Source of the DNA: Candidatus Micrarchaeum sp.
GTDB taxonomy: Archaea; SpSt-1190; DYHY01
Assembly: GCA_020723935.1 (NCBI GenBank)
Contig: DYHY01000008.1
Coordinates: 1-21,591 of the forward strand
DNA: 21,591 nucleotides
Direction of reading: 5' to 3'
Shown here: piece by piece, positions 1-8,345 of the stretch
Layout: each line of letters begins with the position of its first letter
Numbering within the stretch: the stretch's first letter is position 1
Made by a program: the position numbers and the translations under genes
The notes under the pieces: model-generated
The model's input: only the letters and a program-made list of their open reading frames with translations
Databases searched by the model: none
What the model was told of the DNA's origin: nothing

Positions 1-28
1 CCTGACAAGGAGGCCTCCTGGCCCGCGC

Positions 29-508
29 ATGAACAAGGGACGGGCCGGATCTGGACCCGGCCCGGAGCCGGCCGCCAATCCTCATCGTGCGGAAGCGGGA
101 AGGAGATACCCCGAAATAATCGCCGCGGTCATACTTGAGAAGGACGGGAAATACCTCCTCGCCCACGAGACGTTCAAGACGAGCGGGAGGTCCTGCTGGA
201 TAATACCTGGCTGCCACGTCGAGTTCGGCGAGCGCATAGAGGACGCGGCCCTGCGCGAGATCGAGGAGGAGACGGGCATCAGGGCGCAGATAGTCAAGTT
301 CGTCGGCTTCCACGAGGCAGTCTTCGCCCGTTTCGGCTACCACACCGTCGTGTTCTTCTACGTCGGGCGCGCCGTCGGCGGCGTCTTCGACCCGGAGCTC
401 GGGAGGAAGGAGGATGCGACGCTGCGCTTCTTCTCACCAGAGGAGCTCAAGGGCCTGGACCTTGTCGAGAGCGCGAAATGGGCGCTCGGGCGCCTGGAGC
501 TCATCTGA
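29..508 (+). CDS. NUDIX hydrolase
   Basis: A 159-residue NUDIX hydrolase. The family cleaves nucleoside diphosphates linked to another moiety, in a Mg-dependent reaction. The Nudix box spans about residues 62-84: the E-x7-REUxEExGU part is canonical (E-RIEDAAL-REIEEETGI), but the leading glycine of the box is cysteine (PGCHVEFGE). The fold begins near residue 27 (RYPEIIAAVILEKDG), so the first 25 or so Gly/Pro/Ala-rich residues are an extension. The frame is open to the window edge, but ATG at 29 is the first usable start, with AAGGAGG at 7-13 about 15 nt upstream. The gene overlaps or abuts uvrB: its TGA ends at 508 and the candidate uvrB starts lie at 478, 514 and 622. Substrate cannot be told; ADP-ribose-type and nucleotide-sugar substrates are both possible. 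Confidence 0.9.
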   Translation: MNKGRAGSGPGPEPAANPHRAEAGRRYPEIIAAVILEKDGKYLLAHETFKTSGRSCWIIPGCHVEFGERIEDAALREIEEETGIRAQIVKFVGFHEAVFARFGYHTVVFFYVGRAVGGVFDPELGRKEDATLRFFSPEELKGLDLVESAKWALGRLELI

Positions 509-513
509 GGAAG

Positions 514-2564
514 ATGGAAACGAAGCGGGAGAAGGCGGGAAAATTCGCCCTCAAGGCAGGCTCCGCGCAACCCCTGCGCCCTGGCAGGTCCTCGCCACGG
601 CATTCGCGCCCTGAAAAATTCGTGCTGAAGGCTCCGTTCAAGCCCGCGGGATCCCAGCCGGAAGCGATCAGGAAGCTCGTCTCCGGGCTGGCCGCGAAGG
701 ACCGCTTCCAGACGCTCCTGGGCGTGACCGGGAGCGGGAAGACCTTCACGATGGCGAGCGTGATAGCGGCGGCCCAGCGCCCGACCCTCGTCCTCGCGCA
801 CAACAAGACGTTGGCCGCGCAGCTCTACTCCGAGTTCAGGGAGTTCTTCCCCAAGAACCGCGTCGAATACTTCGTCTCTTACTACGACTACTACCAGCCC
901 GAATCCTACATCCCCCAGAGGGACCTCTACATCGAGAAGGACGCCCAGATAAACCCCAAGATTGAGCAGATGCGCCTCGCGGCGACCGCATCCCTCCTCT
1001 CTCGCAGGGACACGATAGTCGTCGCCTCGGTGTCCTGCATCTACGGCATAGGGAACCCGGAGAACTTCCAGAACCTGGGCTTCGAGCTTTCCGCCGGCCG
1101 GAAGATGAGCCGCAGGGAGATCCTGGGCCGCCTTGTCAGCATCCAGTTCGAGCGAAACGACGTCAAGCTCGCCCCTGGCCGGTTCCGCGTGAAGGGGGAC
1201 ACAATAGACCTCGTGCCGGGGTATTTCAACGACATAATCAGGATGGAGCTTTCCGGCGACGAGATAGAGAGGATAAGCGAGCTCGACCGCAACACCGGCG
1301 CGGTCAAGGAGGATATGAAATACTTCTTCGTCTATCCCGCCCGCCACTTCGTCGTCCCGGCCGAGGAGAAGGAGCGGGCGATCGCCTCCATCAGGGCGGA
1401 GCTGGAGGCGCAGCTGCCGAACATGGGGCCCTCGAGGCGCACAGGCTCAAGCAGAGGACGCTCTACGACATCGAGATGATGCAGGAGGCTGGCTACTGCA
1501 AAGGGATAGAGAACTACTCGCGCCACTTCGACGGGAGGAAGGCGGGCGAGGCGCCCTACTGCCTTCTCGACTATTTTCCGCAGGATTTCCTGATGTTCAT
1601 AGACGAGAGCCACCAGACTGTCCCGCAGCTCCACGCGATGTACAACGGGGACCTCTCCCGGAAGCGGGCCCTCGTCGACTACGGCTTCCGCCTCCCCTCG
1701 GCCTTCGACAACAGGCCCCTGAAGTTCTCCGAGTTCGAGAGGAAGTTCATGCGCCAGGTCGTCTTCGTGTCCGCGACGCCCGCGGAATACGAGAGGAAGG
1801 CCTCCGCCCGGATGGTCGAGCAGATAATACGCCCGACGGGCCTGGTAGATCCCCCAGTTGAGGTGAGGCCGGCCAAGGGCCAGATCCCAGACGTCCTGGC
1901 GGAAATAGGGAAGACGGTCAAGCGCGGGGACCGCGTCCTCCTCACCACCCTGACAAAGAGGCTCGCCGAGGAGCTATCGGAGTTCCTCTCGTCCAAGGGC
2001 GTGAAGACGCGCTACCTGCATTCCGAGATAGAGACCCTCGAGCGCACCGAGATAATCAGGGAGCTGCGCCTAGGGAAGTTCGACGTCCTCGTCGGGATAA
2101 ACCTCCTGCGCGAGGGCCTCGACATCCCGGAGGTCGGGTTCATCGGGATCCTGGACGCGGACAAGGAGGGGTTCCTGCGCGACGAGCGGAGCCTCATCCA
2201 GACGATAGGGCGGGCCGCGAGGAACGCGAACTCGTGCGTCGTCCTCTACGCGGACAGGCCGACGGATTCGATGCGCCGGGCCCTCGCGGAGACCGACAGG
2301 CGCCGCAGGATGCAGGGCACCTACAACGGCTTGCACGGGATAACGCCGAAGACAATCGTGAAGCCCGTCAAGGAGAAGGAGGTGGACATCCGCGACACCA
2401 AGCACATACCCGGGGCCGAGATACCCAACCTGCTGATACCCCTGGAAGCGGAGATGAAGGCCGCCGCGGACGGCCTGGATTTCGAGCGGGCGGTAGCCCT
2501 CCGGGACAGGATGAGGAAGCTGCGCGAGCGCCTAGGCGAGAAGGGCCAGATGCCTGCGGACTAG
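514..2564 (+). CDS. uvrB: Excinuclease ABC subunit B, frameshifted
   Basis: UvrB is the damage-verifying helicase-like subunit of UvrABC nucleotide excision repair. Seen in order: Walker A GVTGSGKT (721-744), the DNA-wedging beta-hairpin [12 protein letters not shown] (about 880-915), FIDESHQT (near 1600), [34 protein letters not shown], and a C-terminal UVR domain ([23 protein letters not shown]). The reading frame changes once: codons run in one frame to NMG at about 1428, and resume one base earlier with [16 protein letters not shown] from 1431. One base missing in the GGGGCCC run at 1425-1431 restores a normal UvrB of about 680 residues. Start is uncertain: ATG 514 overlaps the Nudix stop region, ATG 478 lies inside the Nudix gene, and GTG 622 gives the family-like N-terminus [16 protein letters not shown]. 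No uvrA or uvrC is in the window. It may be a sequencing or assembly error, or a true inactivation. Confidence 0.93.
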
Positions 2565-2573
2565 ACTAAACGC

Positions 2574-4481
2574 TCACTCGAGCCTTTTTGGGAGGAAGAT
2601 TATCGACGCGAGGAGCAGGACCGCCGCGTAGGCCGAAAGCGCGAGGAAATCCGGCTGCGCGCCGTAGACCGCGCTCGCCCGCATCGCCTGCGAGGAGAGG
2701 CTCAGGGGGAGTGCCTGGGAGACGGGCTTTATCGCCGCGGGGAGGAACTCGAAGGAGAGGAGGCCTCCGGAGAGGAAGATCGAGGGGATCGAGACGCCGA
2801 CGGTCACGAGGAGCGCGGAGCTCTCGTCCTTGACGAGGAGCCCTATCGCCAGCCCCATCGCCGCGAAGAGGACGGAGACGGCCAGGGCGGAGAGCGAGAA
2901 CCACATTGCGCTCGAAAGCCTCGTCCCGTAGAAGAGATACGCGACGCCCACCATCAGGAGCGCCTCGAAGGTCCCGACCACGACGAGGGCGAAGAGCTTG
3001 GAGAGCACGAAGAGGGCTGCGAAGGGCCTGGCGAGGTAGCTCCTGAGGAGCGTCCCGCCCTTCCTCTCGGCTATCATTCCGTTCGCGCCGAGGAGCAACA
3101 GGTTGAACATGAGGACCATCGCGCACAGGACCGGGTAGACGTAGCTGAAGCCGCCGGCCGAGAAGATCGCGGAGGGCTTCAGGTAGACCGGCGTCACTAT
3201 CCCCGCCGGGTCCCTGGAATAGATGCGCGCGAGGGCGCCCCTAGCTTCCTCTATTTTGGGGAGGCTCGACTCGATCTCGGAGGATATGTTCCCGAAGGCC
3301 TGCCTTGAATAGTCCAGGTCCGATATGGAATTGTTCCTCATCGCCTCGAAATCGGCGAGGCTCCCCCGCATGTCGGAGAGGAGGTTGGATGCCGCGCCCA
3401 GCTGCCCGGAGACCCTGGCGAGGTAGTCGCGCCCCTCGGAGACCTGGGCGGTGGCGTTGGCTAGCTCCGCCTGCATTTCCGTGAGGTTGGAATCTATCGT
3501 CGCTATCTTCGCGCGCATCTCAAGCTCCTTGTCCCGGCGCCCCTGCAGCCTCATGCGCAGGTCGGTGACCACGGAGGCGCTCGCGTTCGGGCAGGCGGAG
3601 ACCGAGCAGAGGATGGAATAGCTCGAGTTGAACGACGCCTCGGTGAGCCTCGTCGCGTCAAGGAGGAGGTCCGTCGTCTTGATGTCCTCCGCGAGGAGGC
3701 CGTCCGCATCGGCCAGGAGGGCGCGAGAGTCGTTGAGCGTCTCGTTCGCCCTGGAGAGCCTCTCGCCTACCCCCGTGAGGCTGGAATTGGCGAGGAGGAG
3801 GGTCGCCCTCTCCTCGTTCAGGAACGACTCCATATCCCCCATTTTGGAGTAGAAGCCGGACACCGAGACGTTCTCAAGCTGCAGGCGCGCCGACTCCATC
3901 CTGCCAGAGACGAGCGCGAGGCGGCCGCGCACCTGGGAGAGCTGCGAACCCGCGACCTCTATCTGCTCGCCCATCCTCTCGAGGCCCCGCCAGGCGGAGC
4001 CGATGAACTCCTCGGATATGTTCGCCGAGATGACGCCCGTTATCCCGGAGATGTAGGTGACTATGAAGGAGGCGGTGTCCTCCTGCGAGTTGTCGTAGTA
4101 GACTTCTATCCCCTGGCCGCTGCCGTTCTCCCTTATCGCCCGCGCGGCTCCGGCCGGGACGAAGATCTCCGCGGAGAGCTTCCCGGAAAGGATCCTGGCC
4201 TTCCCCTCGTCCCTGCACAGCGGGCCGCTCCCGGTCTCGACGGAGAAGAGCTTCCCCCGCCCGAGGGCCTGCGAATATGCGGCGCCCAGCTCCGCGTCCT
4301 CCGAGCAGACGAGCACCTTCACGCCGCTGGCCGCCTTCTGGTTGAAGACGTTCCCGAGGATGAGCACCACCGAAAGGGGCACGACGAGGAGGAGTATTAT
4401 CGCGTTCCTTGAGCGCAGGAAGAACAGGAGGTCTTTCCTAACCGTCCTTGCGAGGGCCGCTGCTGACGCTGCGGTTGACAA
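2574..4481 (-). CDS. ABC-2 type permease with large extracytoplasmic coiled-coil domain
   Basis: Membrane subunit of an ABC exporter, 635 residues. One membrane segment near residues 27-46 (NAIILLLVVPLSVVLILGNV) is followed by about 395 residues outside the membrane, rich in heptad-like Leu/Ala/Glu patterns and N-x-S/T sequons. Then come five or six membrane segments (from about residue 448 to the end) with the ABC-2 signature ERKGGTLLRSYLARP between the first two. The topology matches ABC2_membrane and YhgE/Pip-type permeases, but the insert is large. The start is TTG at 4481, supported by a strong Shine-Dalgarno (GGAGGTG at 4492-4498, 10 nt upstream); no ATG or GTG fits as well. It overlaps the upstream ATPase gene by 44 bp, so the two are probably translationally coupled. 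It ends 9 bp from the convergent uvrB. The substrate is unknown; lipids, a drug or a cell-surface component are possible. Confidence 0.88.
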   Translation of the reverse strand: MSTAASAAALARTVRKDLLFFLRSRNAIILLLVVPLSVVLILGNVFNQKAASGVKVLVCSEDAELGAAYSQALGRGKLFSVETGSGPLCRDEGKARILSGKLSAEIFVPAGAARAIRENGSGQGIEVYYDNSQEDTASFIVTYISGITGVISANISEEFIGSAWRGLERMGEQIEVAGSQLSQVRGRLALVSGRMESARLQLENVSVSGFYSKMGDMESFLNEERATLLLANSSLTGVGERLSRANETLNDSRALLADADGLLAEDIKTTDLLLDATRLTEASFNSSYSILCSVSACPNASASVVTDLRMRLQGRRDKELEMRAKIATIDSNLTEMQAELANATAQVSEGRDYLARVSGQLGAASNLLSDMRGSLADFEAMRNNSISDLDYSRQAFGNISSEIESSLPKIEEARGALARIYSRDPAGIVTPVYLKPSAIFSAGGFSYVYPVLCAMVLMFNLLLLGANGMIAERKGGTLLRSYLARPFAALFVLSKLFALVVVGTFEALLMVGVAYLFYGTRLSSAMWFSLSALAVSVLFAAMGLAIGLLVKDESSALLVTVGVSIPSIFLSGGLLSFEFLPAAIKPVSQALPLSLSSQAMRASAVYGAQPDFLALSAYAAVLLLASIIFLPKRLE

Positions 4482-5109
4482 CCTTTACGAACACCTCCTC
4501 AAGGTCCTTCGCCTTGTGCCTCCTCCTCAGGGCCGCGGGGGACCCCGAATCGCTCACAACCCCGCCCGAGAGGAGGATCACCTTGTCGCAGAGCTCCTCC
4601 GCCTCGTTCATGAGATGGGTGACTATCAGGCAGGCCGTGCCCAGGCCCGCGAGGAACGACAGGACGTCCCTCTTGCTCACAGGATCCAGGCCCACAGTCG
4701 GCTCGTCCAGGATCAGGAGGTCCGGCCCGCCCGTGAGCGCGCAGGCGATGGAAAGCCTCTTCCTCTGCCCGCCGGAAAGCTCGGAGGCCTGCTGGTCTGG
4801 GTCCAGGCCGAAGAAGCCCTTTCCCAGCGCCTCACCCCTGAGGGCCGCGAAATACCCGATGTTCTCGGCGACCGTCAGGAACGGGTAGAAGGAATCCTGC
4901 TGCGGGACGTAGCCGAGGCGGCCGTGCAGGCTGACGCTCCCGGAATCCGCTTCTTCCAGGCCCGATATTATCTTGACGAGGGTCGACTTGCCCCCGCCGG
5001 AGGGGCCCAGTATCCCGACTATCTCGCCTTCCGAGACGAAGAGCGAGACGCCGGAAAGGACCCTCTTCCTGCCGTATGACTTGGCGACGTTTTCTACCTT
5101 GAGGAGCAT
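4438..5109 (-). CDS. ABC transporter ATP-binding protein
   Basis: Nucleotide-binding subunit, 223 residues, that powers the adjacent ABC-2 permease from the cytoplasmic face. Walker A is GPSGGGKS (about 35-42), the Q-loop lies in GYVPQQDSFYPFLTV (67-80), the signature is LSGGQRKRLS (111-120), Walker B is LLILDEPTVGLD (131-142) and the H-loop histidine is in IVTHLMNEAEE (162-172). The frame remains open upstream to 5289, but ATG at 5109 gives the standard family start MLLKVENVAKSYG, and a TATA-like box (5137-5146) lies 32 nt upstream; the extra 60 codons look non-coding. It is the first gene of a two-gene operon and overlaps the permease start. It belongs to the CcmA/ABC-2 exporter ATPase group. 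Confidence 0.93.
   Translation of the reverse strand: MLLKVENVAKSYGRKRVLSGVSLFVSEGEIVGILGPSGGGKSTLVKIISGLEEADSGSVSLHGRLGYVPQQDSFYPFLTVAENIGYFAALRGEALGKGFFGLDPDQQASELSGGQRKRLSIACALTGGPDLLILDEPTVGLDPVSKRDVLSFLAGLGTACLIVTHLMNEAEELCDKVILLSGGVVSDSGSPAALRRRHKAKDLEEVFVKVVNRSVSSGPRKDG
4492..4498 (-). promoter_or_regulatory. Shine-Dalgarno site deciding the permease TTG start
   Basis: On the minus strand GGAGGTG is followed by 10 nt and then TTG at 4481. This is the longest Shine-Dalgarno match seen in the window. It lies inside the 3' end of the ATPase gene, which suits translation of the second gene of an operon. Confidence 0.7.
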
Positions 5110-5136
5110 CTGGCTCCCCCGGAGACCCCGCGGCCG

Positions 5137-5146
5137 CTTAAAATAG
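5137..5146 (-). promoter_or_regulatory. TATA-like box of the ABC exporter operon
   Basis: CTATTTTAAG on the minus strand, centred about 32 nt upstream of the ATPase ATG (5109). The spacing matches the other boxes in this window and predicts a transcript starting a few bases before the start codon. Confidence 0.5.
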
Positions 5147-5199
5147 TGAGCGCCGAGGCTTCCCCCGCCGGGCCCCTGCGCCCGCGCGCGGGAGGTAGG

Positions 5200-5208
5200 G
5201 TTAAAAAC
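5200..5208 (+). promoter_or_regulatory. TATA-like box of the STT3 gene
   Basis: GTTAAAAAC, centred near 5204, is the only AT-rich run close to the gene. It lies 33 nt from ATG 5237 and 21 nt from the alternative TTG 5225, so it favours the ATG. Confidence 0.5.
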
Positions 5209-5236
5209 GGCCGGGAGGGGCCCATTGCGGCGAAAG

Positions 5237-7351
5237 ATGGCATTCCTCCCGAAAATCGAGATAGACTTCAAGAAGCTCCTCCTTTTCAACTGGCAGTACC
5301 TGGCCCTGATAGCAATCCTCCTCTTTGCCTTCTACGTCCGCTACGTCCCCTACACGACGAACAAGTACGTGAACTTGGACGATCCCTACTACCTCTACAA
5401 GATGACGGACTATTACGTCACCCACGGGAGCCTCCCGGCGGTCGACTACCAGAGCTACTATCCGGTCGGGCGGCCCCTCCCCCTCTACGCCGACCAGGCC
5501 TTCCTCTACATACTCGTCGGCTGGATGAAGATAATAGGCTCCTTCTTCTTCAAGGGGCTCACGACCTACCAGACAGTCTTCCTCTACCCAGCCATAATGG
5601 GCGCCCTGCAGGTGATACCGATGTTCCTCCTTGTCTCAGCGCTTTCCAAAAGCAAGACAGCCGGGCTCATCTCGGCCGCCTTCTACGGCGTCGTCCCCGC
5701 GGCCCTTTCGCGCACCTTCGCCGGCTTCGGCTACAAGGAGGGCTTCGGGATGTTCTTCCTCCTTTTCTCCCTCTATTTCCTCGTCCATGCGATAGAGCGG
5801 AAAAACCACGTCTTCTCGGCCCTCTCCGGCGCCTTCCTGTTCCTGATGGGCCTCACCTGGGGCGGCGTGCAGATAGGCCAGCTCCTCCTCCTCCTCTACG
5901 CTTTCTGCGCCCTCGTCCTCGAGCTCAAGAAGCCGGTCGCATCCGCTAGCATCATCGCCTGCATCGTCTCGATAGCCCTCGGCTTCGTCCCCGCGCCCCA
6001 CACCCTCCAGCTCACGATAGCGGTCCTTGCGCTCATGGTCCTCGCGATGGTCCTTGTGAAGAAGTACGCCCATCCCAGGTTCGGCGTGATCCACATCGCG
6101 ATCATCTTCGTCGTGCTCTACTTCGTCTTCCCTGCCAAGGTCTCCCAGCTGATAGGCTTCGCCGTGAACTTCAACATCGGGGCGACGGACGCGGGCCTCG
6201 CGAGCACCATCGCGCAGAACAAGCTCACAAGCTGGGACGACTTCATGGGCCAGATGGGCCTCACCGCCCTCTCGGGCCTCTGGCCCGGCTTCAAGTATTT
6301 CAGCGTCTTCCTGATATCCATGGTCGGCGCCCTCTACATTGTCTACGAGTTCGTCCTCAAGGACAAGAAGGTGGACGAGCTCAAGCTCTTCATGCTCGTC
6401 TTCTTCCTCTACGGCCTCTGGTTCGGGCGCGGTGCGGTGCGCCTGATAACGGGCACCGCAGTCTCCGTCTCCATAGTCGCCGGTTATTTCCTCTGGAAGG
6501 TCGTCTCCAAGGACAGGAAGGTCCTCGGCCTTAACCTCCGCGGGTGGTATTTCGTCCCGATAATAGCGGTCTCCCTCCTCGCGCAGGCATACGTCGCCAA
6601 CGCCTACGCGACCGGCACGAGGACGACGATGAACGACCAGTGGCAGGAGGGCCTGACGTGGCTCAAGGACCACTCGCCCTCCGATTCGGTCGTCTTCTCC
6701 TGGTGGGACTATGGGTACATAATACAGGTGATAGCCAACAGGACGAGCGTCGTGGATCCCCGCAACCTCTTCACGCTCAGGAACATCGAGGCGGCATCCT
6801 TCCTCACCGCGCCGTCCGAGAACGCGTCCCTGCATTTCGACAGGGACGGCTGGAAGCTGGACTTCCCGACAGCCCTGGACTACCTGCGCCACTACAACAT
6901 AACCTACATTGTGCTGGACGCCGGCATGATATGGAAGTATTCGGCGGTCTCCAAGATCGCGGCGAACGGCGACAAAATAGACCAGTACATTGTCTACCCC
7001 TTCCAGGGGACGGAATGCTCCGACGCGGCCTGCAGCGAGCGCCTCGCGCATTTCGGCCCCCTCACGGTCGTGCAGAGGAACGACAGCTCCGTCGCCGCCT
7101 TCCTCTCCCAGCAAGGGGCGGGGAGGCTAGACATCCCCAGGACGTGCGACGTCCCGGGCGACTCTCCTTGCGTCCTGATAGGGCAGAACGCAGCCGTCAT
7201 CGCCGCGACGTGCAACGGGCAGGGCTGCGTCCTCTCCAAGGAGCCGACGGATTCCCTCTTCTTCAAGATGTGGTTCCAGGACTCCGCGGGCCTCGAGCAC
7301 ATACGGCTCGTGCACCAGAACTCGTTCGTCAAGGTCTACCAGGTTATCTAG
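5237..7351 (+). CDS. aglB: STT3/AglB oligosaccharyltransferase
   Basis: Membrane oligosaccharyltransferase of about 704 residues. The family moves a lipid-linked glycan onto Asn in N-x-S/T sequons on the outer face of the membrane. After a short cytoplasmic stretch comes a first membrane segment (YLALIAILLFAFYVRYV), then the loop motif NLDDPYYLYKM with the acidic pair expected for metal binding, then many membrane segments to about residue 465. The catalytic-domain signature WWDYGY is encoded at 6701-6718 within VVFSWWDYGYIIQVIANRTS. The C-terminal globular domain is small, with Cys pairs (ECSDAAC, CNGQGC) that may form disulfides, so this resembles the short AglB type. Start: ATG 5237 is 33 nt from the TATA-like box. 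TTG 5225 follows GGGAGGGG and is an alternative. It overlaps the convergent lipoprotein gene by 8 bp. Several neighbours encode exported proteins with sequons, plausible substrates. Confidence 0.93.
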   Translation: MAFLPKIEIDFKKLLLFNWQYLALIAILLFAFYVRYVPYTTNKYVNLDDPYYLYKMTDYYVTHGSLPAVDYQSYYPVGRPLPLYADQAFLYILVGWMKIIGSFFFKGLTTYQTVFLYPAIMGALQVIPMFLLVSALSKSKTAGLISAAFYGVVPAALSRTFAGFGYKEGFGMFFLLFSLYFLVHAIERKNHVFSALSGAFLFLMGLTWGGVQIGQLLLLLYAFCALVLELKKPVASASIIACIVSIALGFVPAPHTLQLTIAVLALMVLAMVLVKKYAHPRFGVIHIAIIFVVLYFVFPAKVSQLIGFAVNFNIGATDAGLASTIAQNKLTSWDDFMGQMGLTALSGLWPGFKYFSVFLISMVGALYIVYEFVLKDKKVDELKLFMLVFFLYGLWFGRGAVRLITGTAVSVSIVAGYFLWKVVSKDRKVLGLNLRGWYFVPIIAVSLLAQAYVANAYATGTRTTMNDQWQEGLTWLKDHSPSDSVVFSWWDYGYIIQVIANRTSVVDPRNLFTLRNIEAASFLTAPSENASLHFDRDGWKLDFPTALDYLRHYNITYIVLDAGMIWKYSAVSKIAANGDKIDQYIVYPFQGTECSDAACSERLAHFGPLTVVQRNDSSVAAFLSQQGAGRLDIPRTCDVPGDSPCVLIGQNAAVIAATCNGQGCVLSKEPTDSLFFKMWFQDSAGLEHIRLVHQNSFVKVYQVI

Positions 7352-8285
7352 AAGAGGACCAGGAGATGCCGTTCTTCCCGTCCGTCGTCGCGTAGATAGT
7401 CCCTCTCTCGTCTGTGCGGAGGACTTCCACTCCCGCGGCCGAAAGGCGGCCGAGGGCCTCCGGCGCGGGATGATTGTAGCTGTTCTGCCCGACGGAAATC
7501 ACCCCGTATTCCGGGCGGACCCAGGCGAGGAAGGAGGCGCCCGTCGAATACTTGCTCCCGTGGTGGCCAACCTTCAGGACGGTGGAGTTTTGCCCGAGGC
7601 CCGCCTGGACAAGGGAGTCTTCGCATTCCGCCTCGCAGTCCGCGGTGAGGAGGAACGAATAGGCGCCCTTCCTCGCGAGGAGGACGATGCCGTTGTTGTT
7701 GTAATCGTCGGCGGGGAACTGGTGGGGGTCTGTCGGGTTGAGGACCTCGAGGGAGAAGCCGTCGCCGAAGGATTCGGAAAGGCCGCGCTTGGGATACCGC
7801 ACGCCGAGGCGCGCGGCGGCCAGGGAATAGTCCGAATACGCCCCGGTCCCCTTCCCCAGGCCGCTGTCCCAGACGGAGCTTGCGTTGATCCGCGAGAAAA
7901 CCGCGGGGAAGCCGCCTATGTGGTCGGCGTCCGCGTGCGTCGCGACGGCCGCGGCGAGGACCGACATGTTCCGCGCGGAGATTTCCAAGAGGACTGCCTC
8001 CCTGGCGGCGGAAGCCTTCCCCGCGTCCACGAGGACGGACGCGTTCCCGCCGACGAGGAGGGTCGAATCGCCCTGGCCGACGTTGATGAAGACGACCGTC
8101 AGGTTCCCCCCGGACGGGGCGGCTGCCGGAGGCGCCGGCGGCACCTGAGGCCCCCGAGGGAGCGCCGCGTCCCCCCACCCATCGGGCCCGTTCGCCGGTA
8201 TTGCGCACCCTGCGAGGACGCAAGCCGACAGGAGAAGGATGAGAAGGCTGAAGGGAATCCGGGTCCGGGCGCGCCGCCTCGCCAT
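7344..8285 (-). CDS. Secreted lipoprotein with ComEC-like metallo-beta-lactamase domain
   Basis: A 313-residue exported hydrolase. The N-terminus has basic residues, a hydrophobic core and a lipobox (VLAGC, Cys27), followed by a Pro/Ala/Gly-rich linker to about residue 58. The metallo-beta-lactamase fold follows: FINVGQGDSTLLVGG, the metal motif THADADHIGG (115-124), a conserved NPTDPHQFPADDYNNNGIVLL stretch, the second histidine site KVGHHGSKYST, and the C-terminal SVGQNSYNHPAPEAL. This order matches the C-terminal domain of ComEC/Rec2 DNA-uptake proteins and stand-alone relatives thought to act as nucleases or phosphodiesterases. The membrane-channel parts of ComEC are absent. ATG 8285 lies about 31 nt from the TATA-like box shared with smc, suggesting a leaderless transcript. 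DNA or another phosphodiester outside the cell is the likely substrate, by family inference. Confidence 0.88.
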   Translation of the reverse strand: MARRRARTRIPFSLLILLLSACVLAGCAIPANGPDGWGDAALPRGPQVPPAPPAAAPSGGNLTVVFINVGQGDSTLLVGGNASVLVDAGKASAAREAVLLEISARNMSVLAAAVATHADADHIGGFPAVFSRINASSVWDSGLGKGTGAYSDYSLAAARLGVRYPKRGLSESFGDGFSLEVLNPTDPHQFPADDYNNNGIVLLARKGAYSFLLTADCEAECEDSLVQAGLGQNSTVLKVGHHGSKYSTGASFLAWVRPEYGVISVGQNSYNHPAPEALGRLSAAGVEVLRTDERGTIYATTDGKNGISWSSSR

Positions 8286-8311
8286 GCTGCCTTTCCAGCG
8301 CCCGCTGGGAA

Positions 8312-8323
8312 CTTATAAAAAAG
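8312..8323. promoter_or_regulatory. Shared bidirectional TATA-like box, lipoprotein and smc
   Basis: CTTATAAAAAAG is the only AT-rich element in the 60-bp gap between two divergent start codons. Its centre is about 30 nt from the smc ATG (8346) and about 31 nt from the lipoprotein ATG (8285). At archaeal TATA-to-start-site spacing, both transcripts would start almost at the start codon. Confidence 0.6.
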
Positions 8324-8345
8324 AGCCTGGCAGCCCCCTTCCCGG

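Noticed and set aside
1425-1431. Programmed ribosomal frameshift in uvrB
   Set aside because: There is no classical slippery heptamer with a downstream pseudoknot that I can see, and UvrB is not known to use recoding. A lost base in a G/C run is simpler.
4482-5289. A 60-codon longer start for the ABC ATPase
   Set aside because: The extension crosses the promoter region and overlaps the divergent STT3 start. ATG 5109 matches the family N-terminus.
5636-7114. A 492-codon open frame antisense to STT3
   Set aside because: It has skewed Asp/Glu/Val/Arg composition and no motifs, and it mirrors strong STT3 codon bias in GC-rich DNA. The STT3 frame has clear family motifs throughout.
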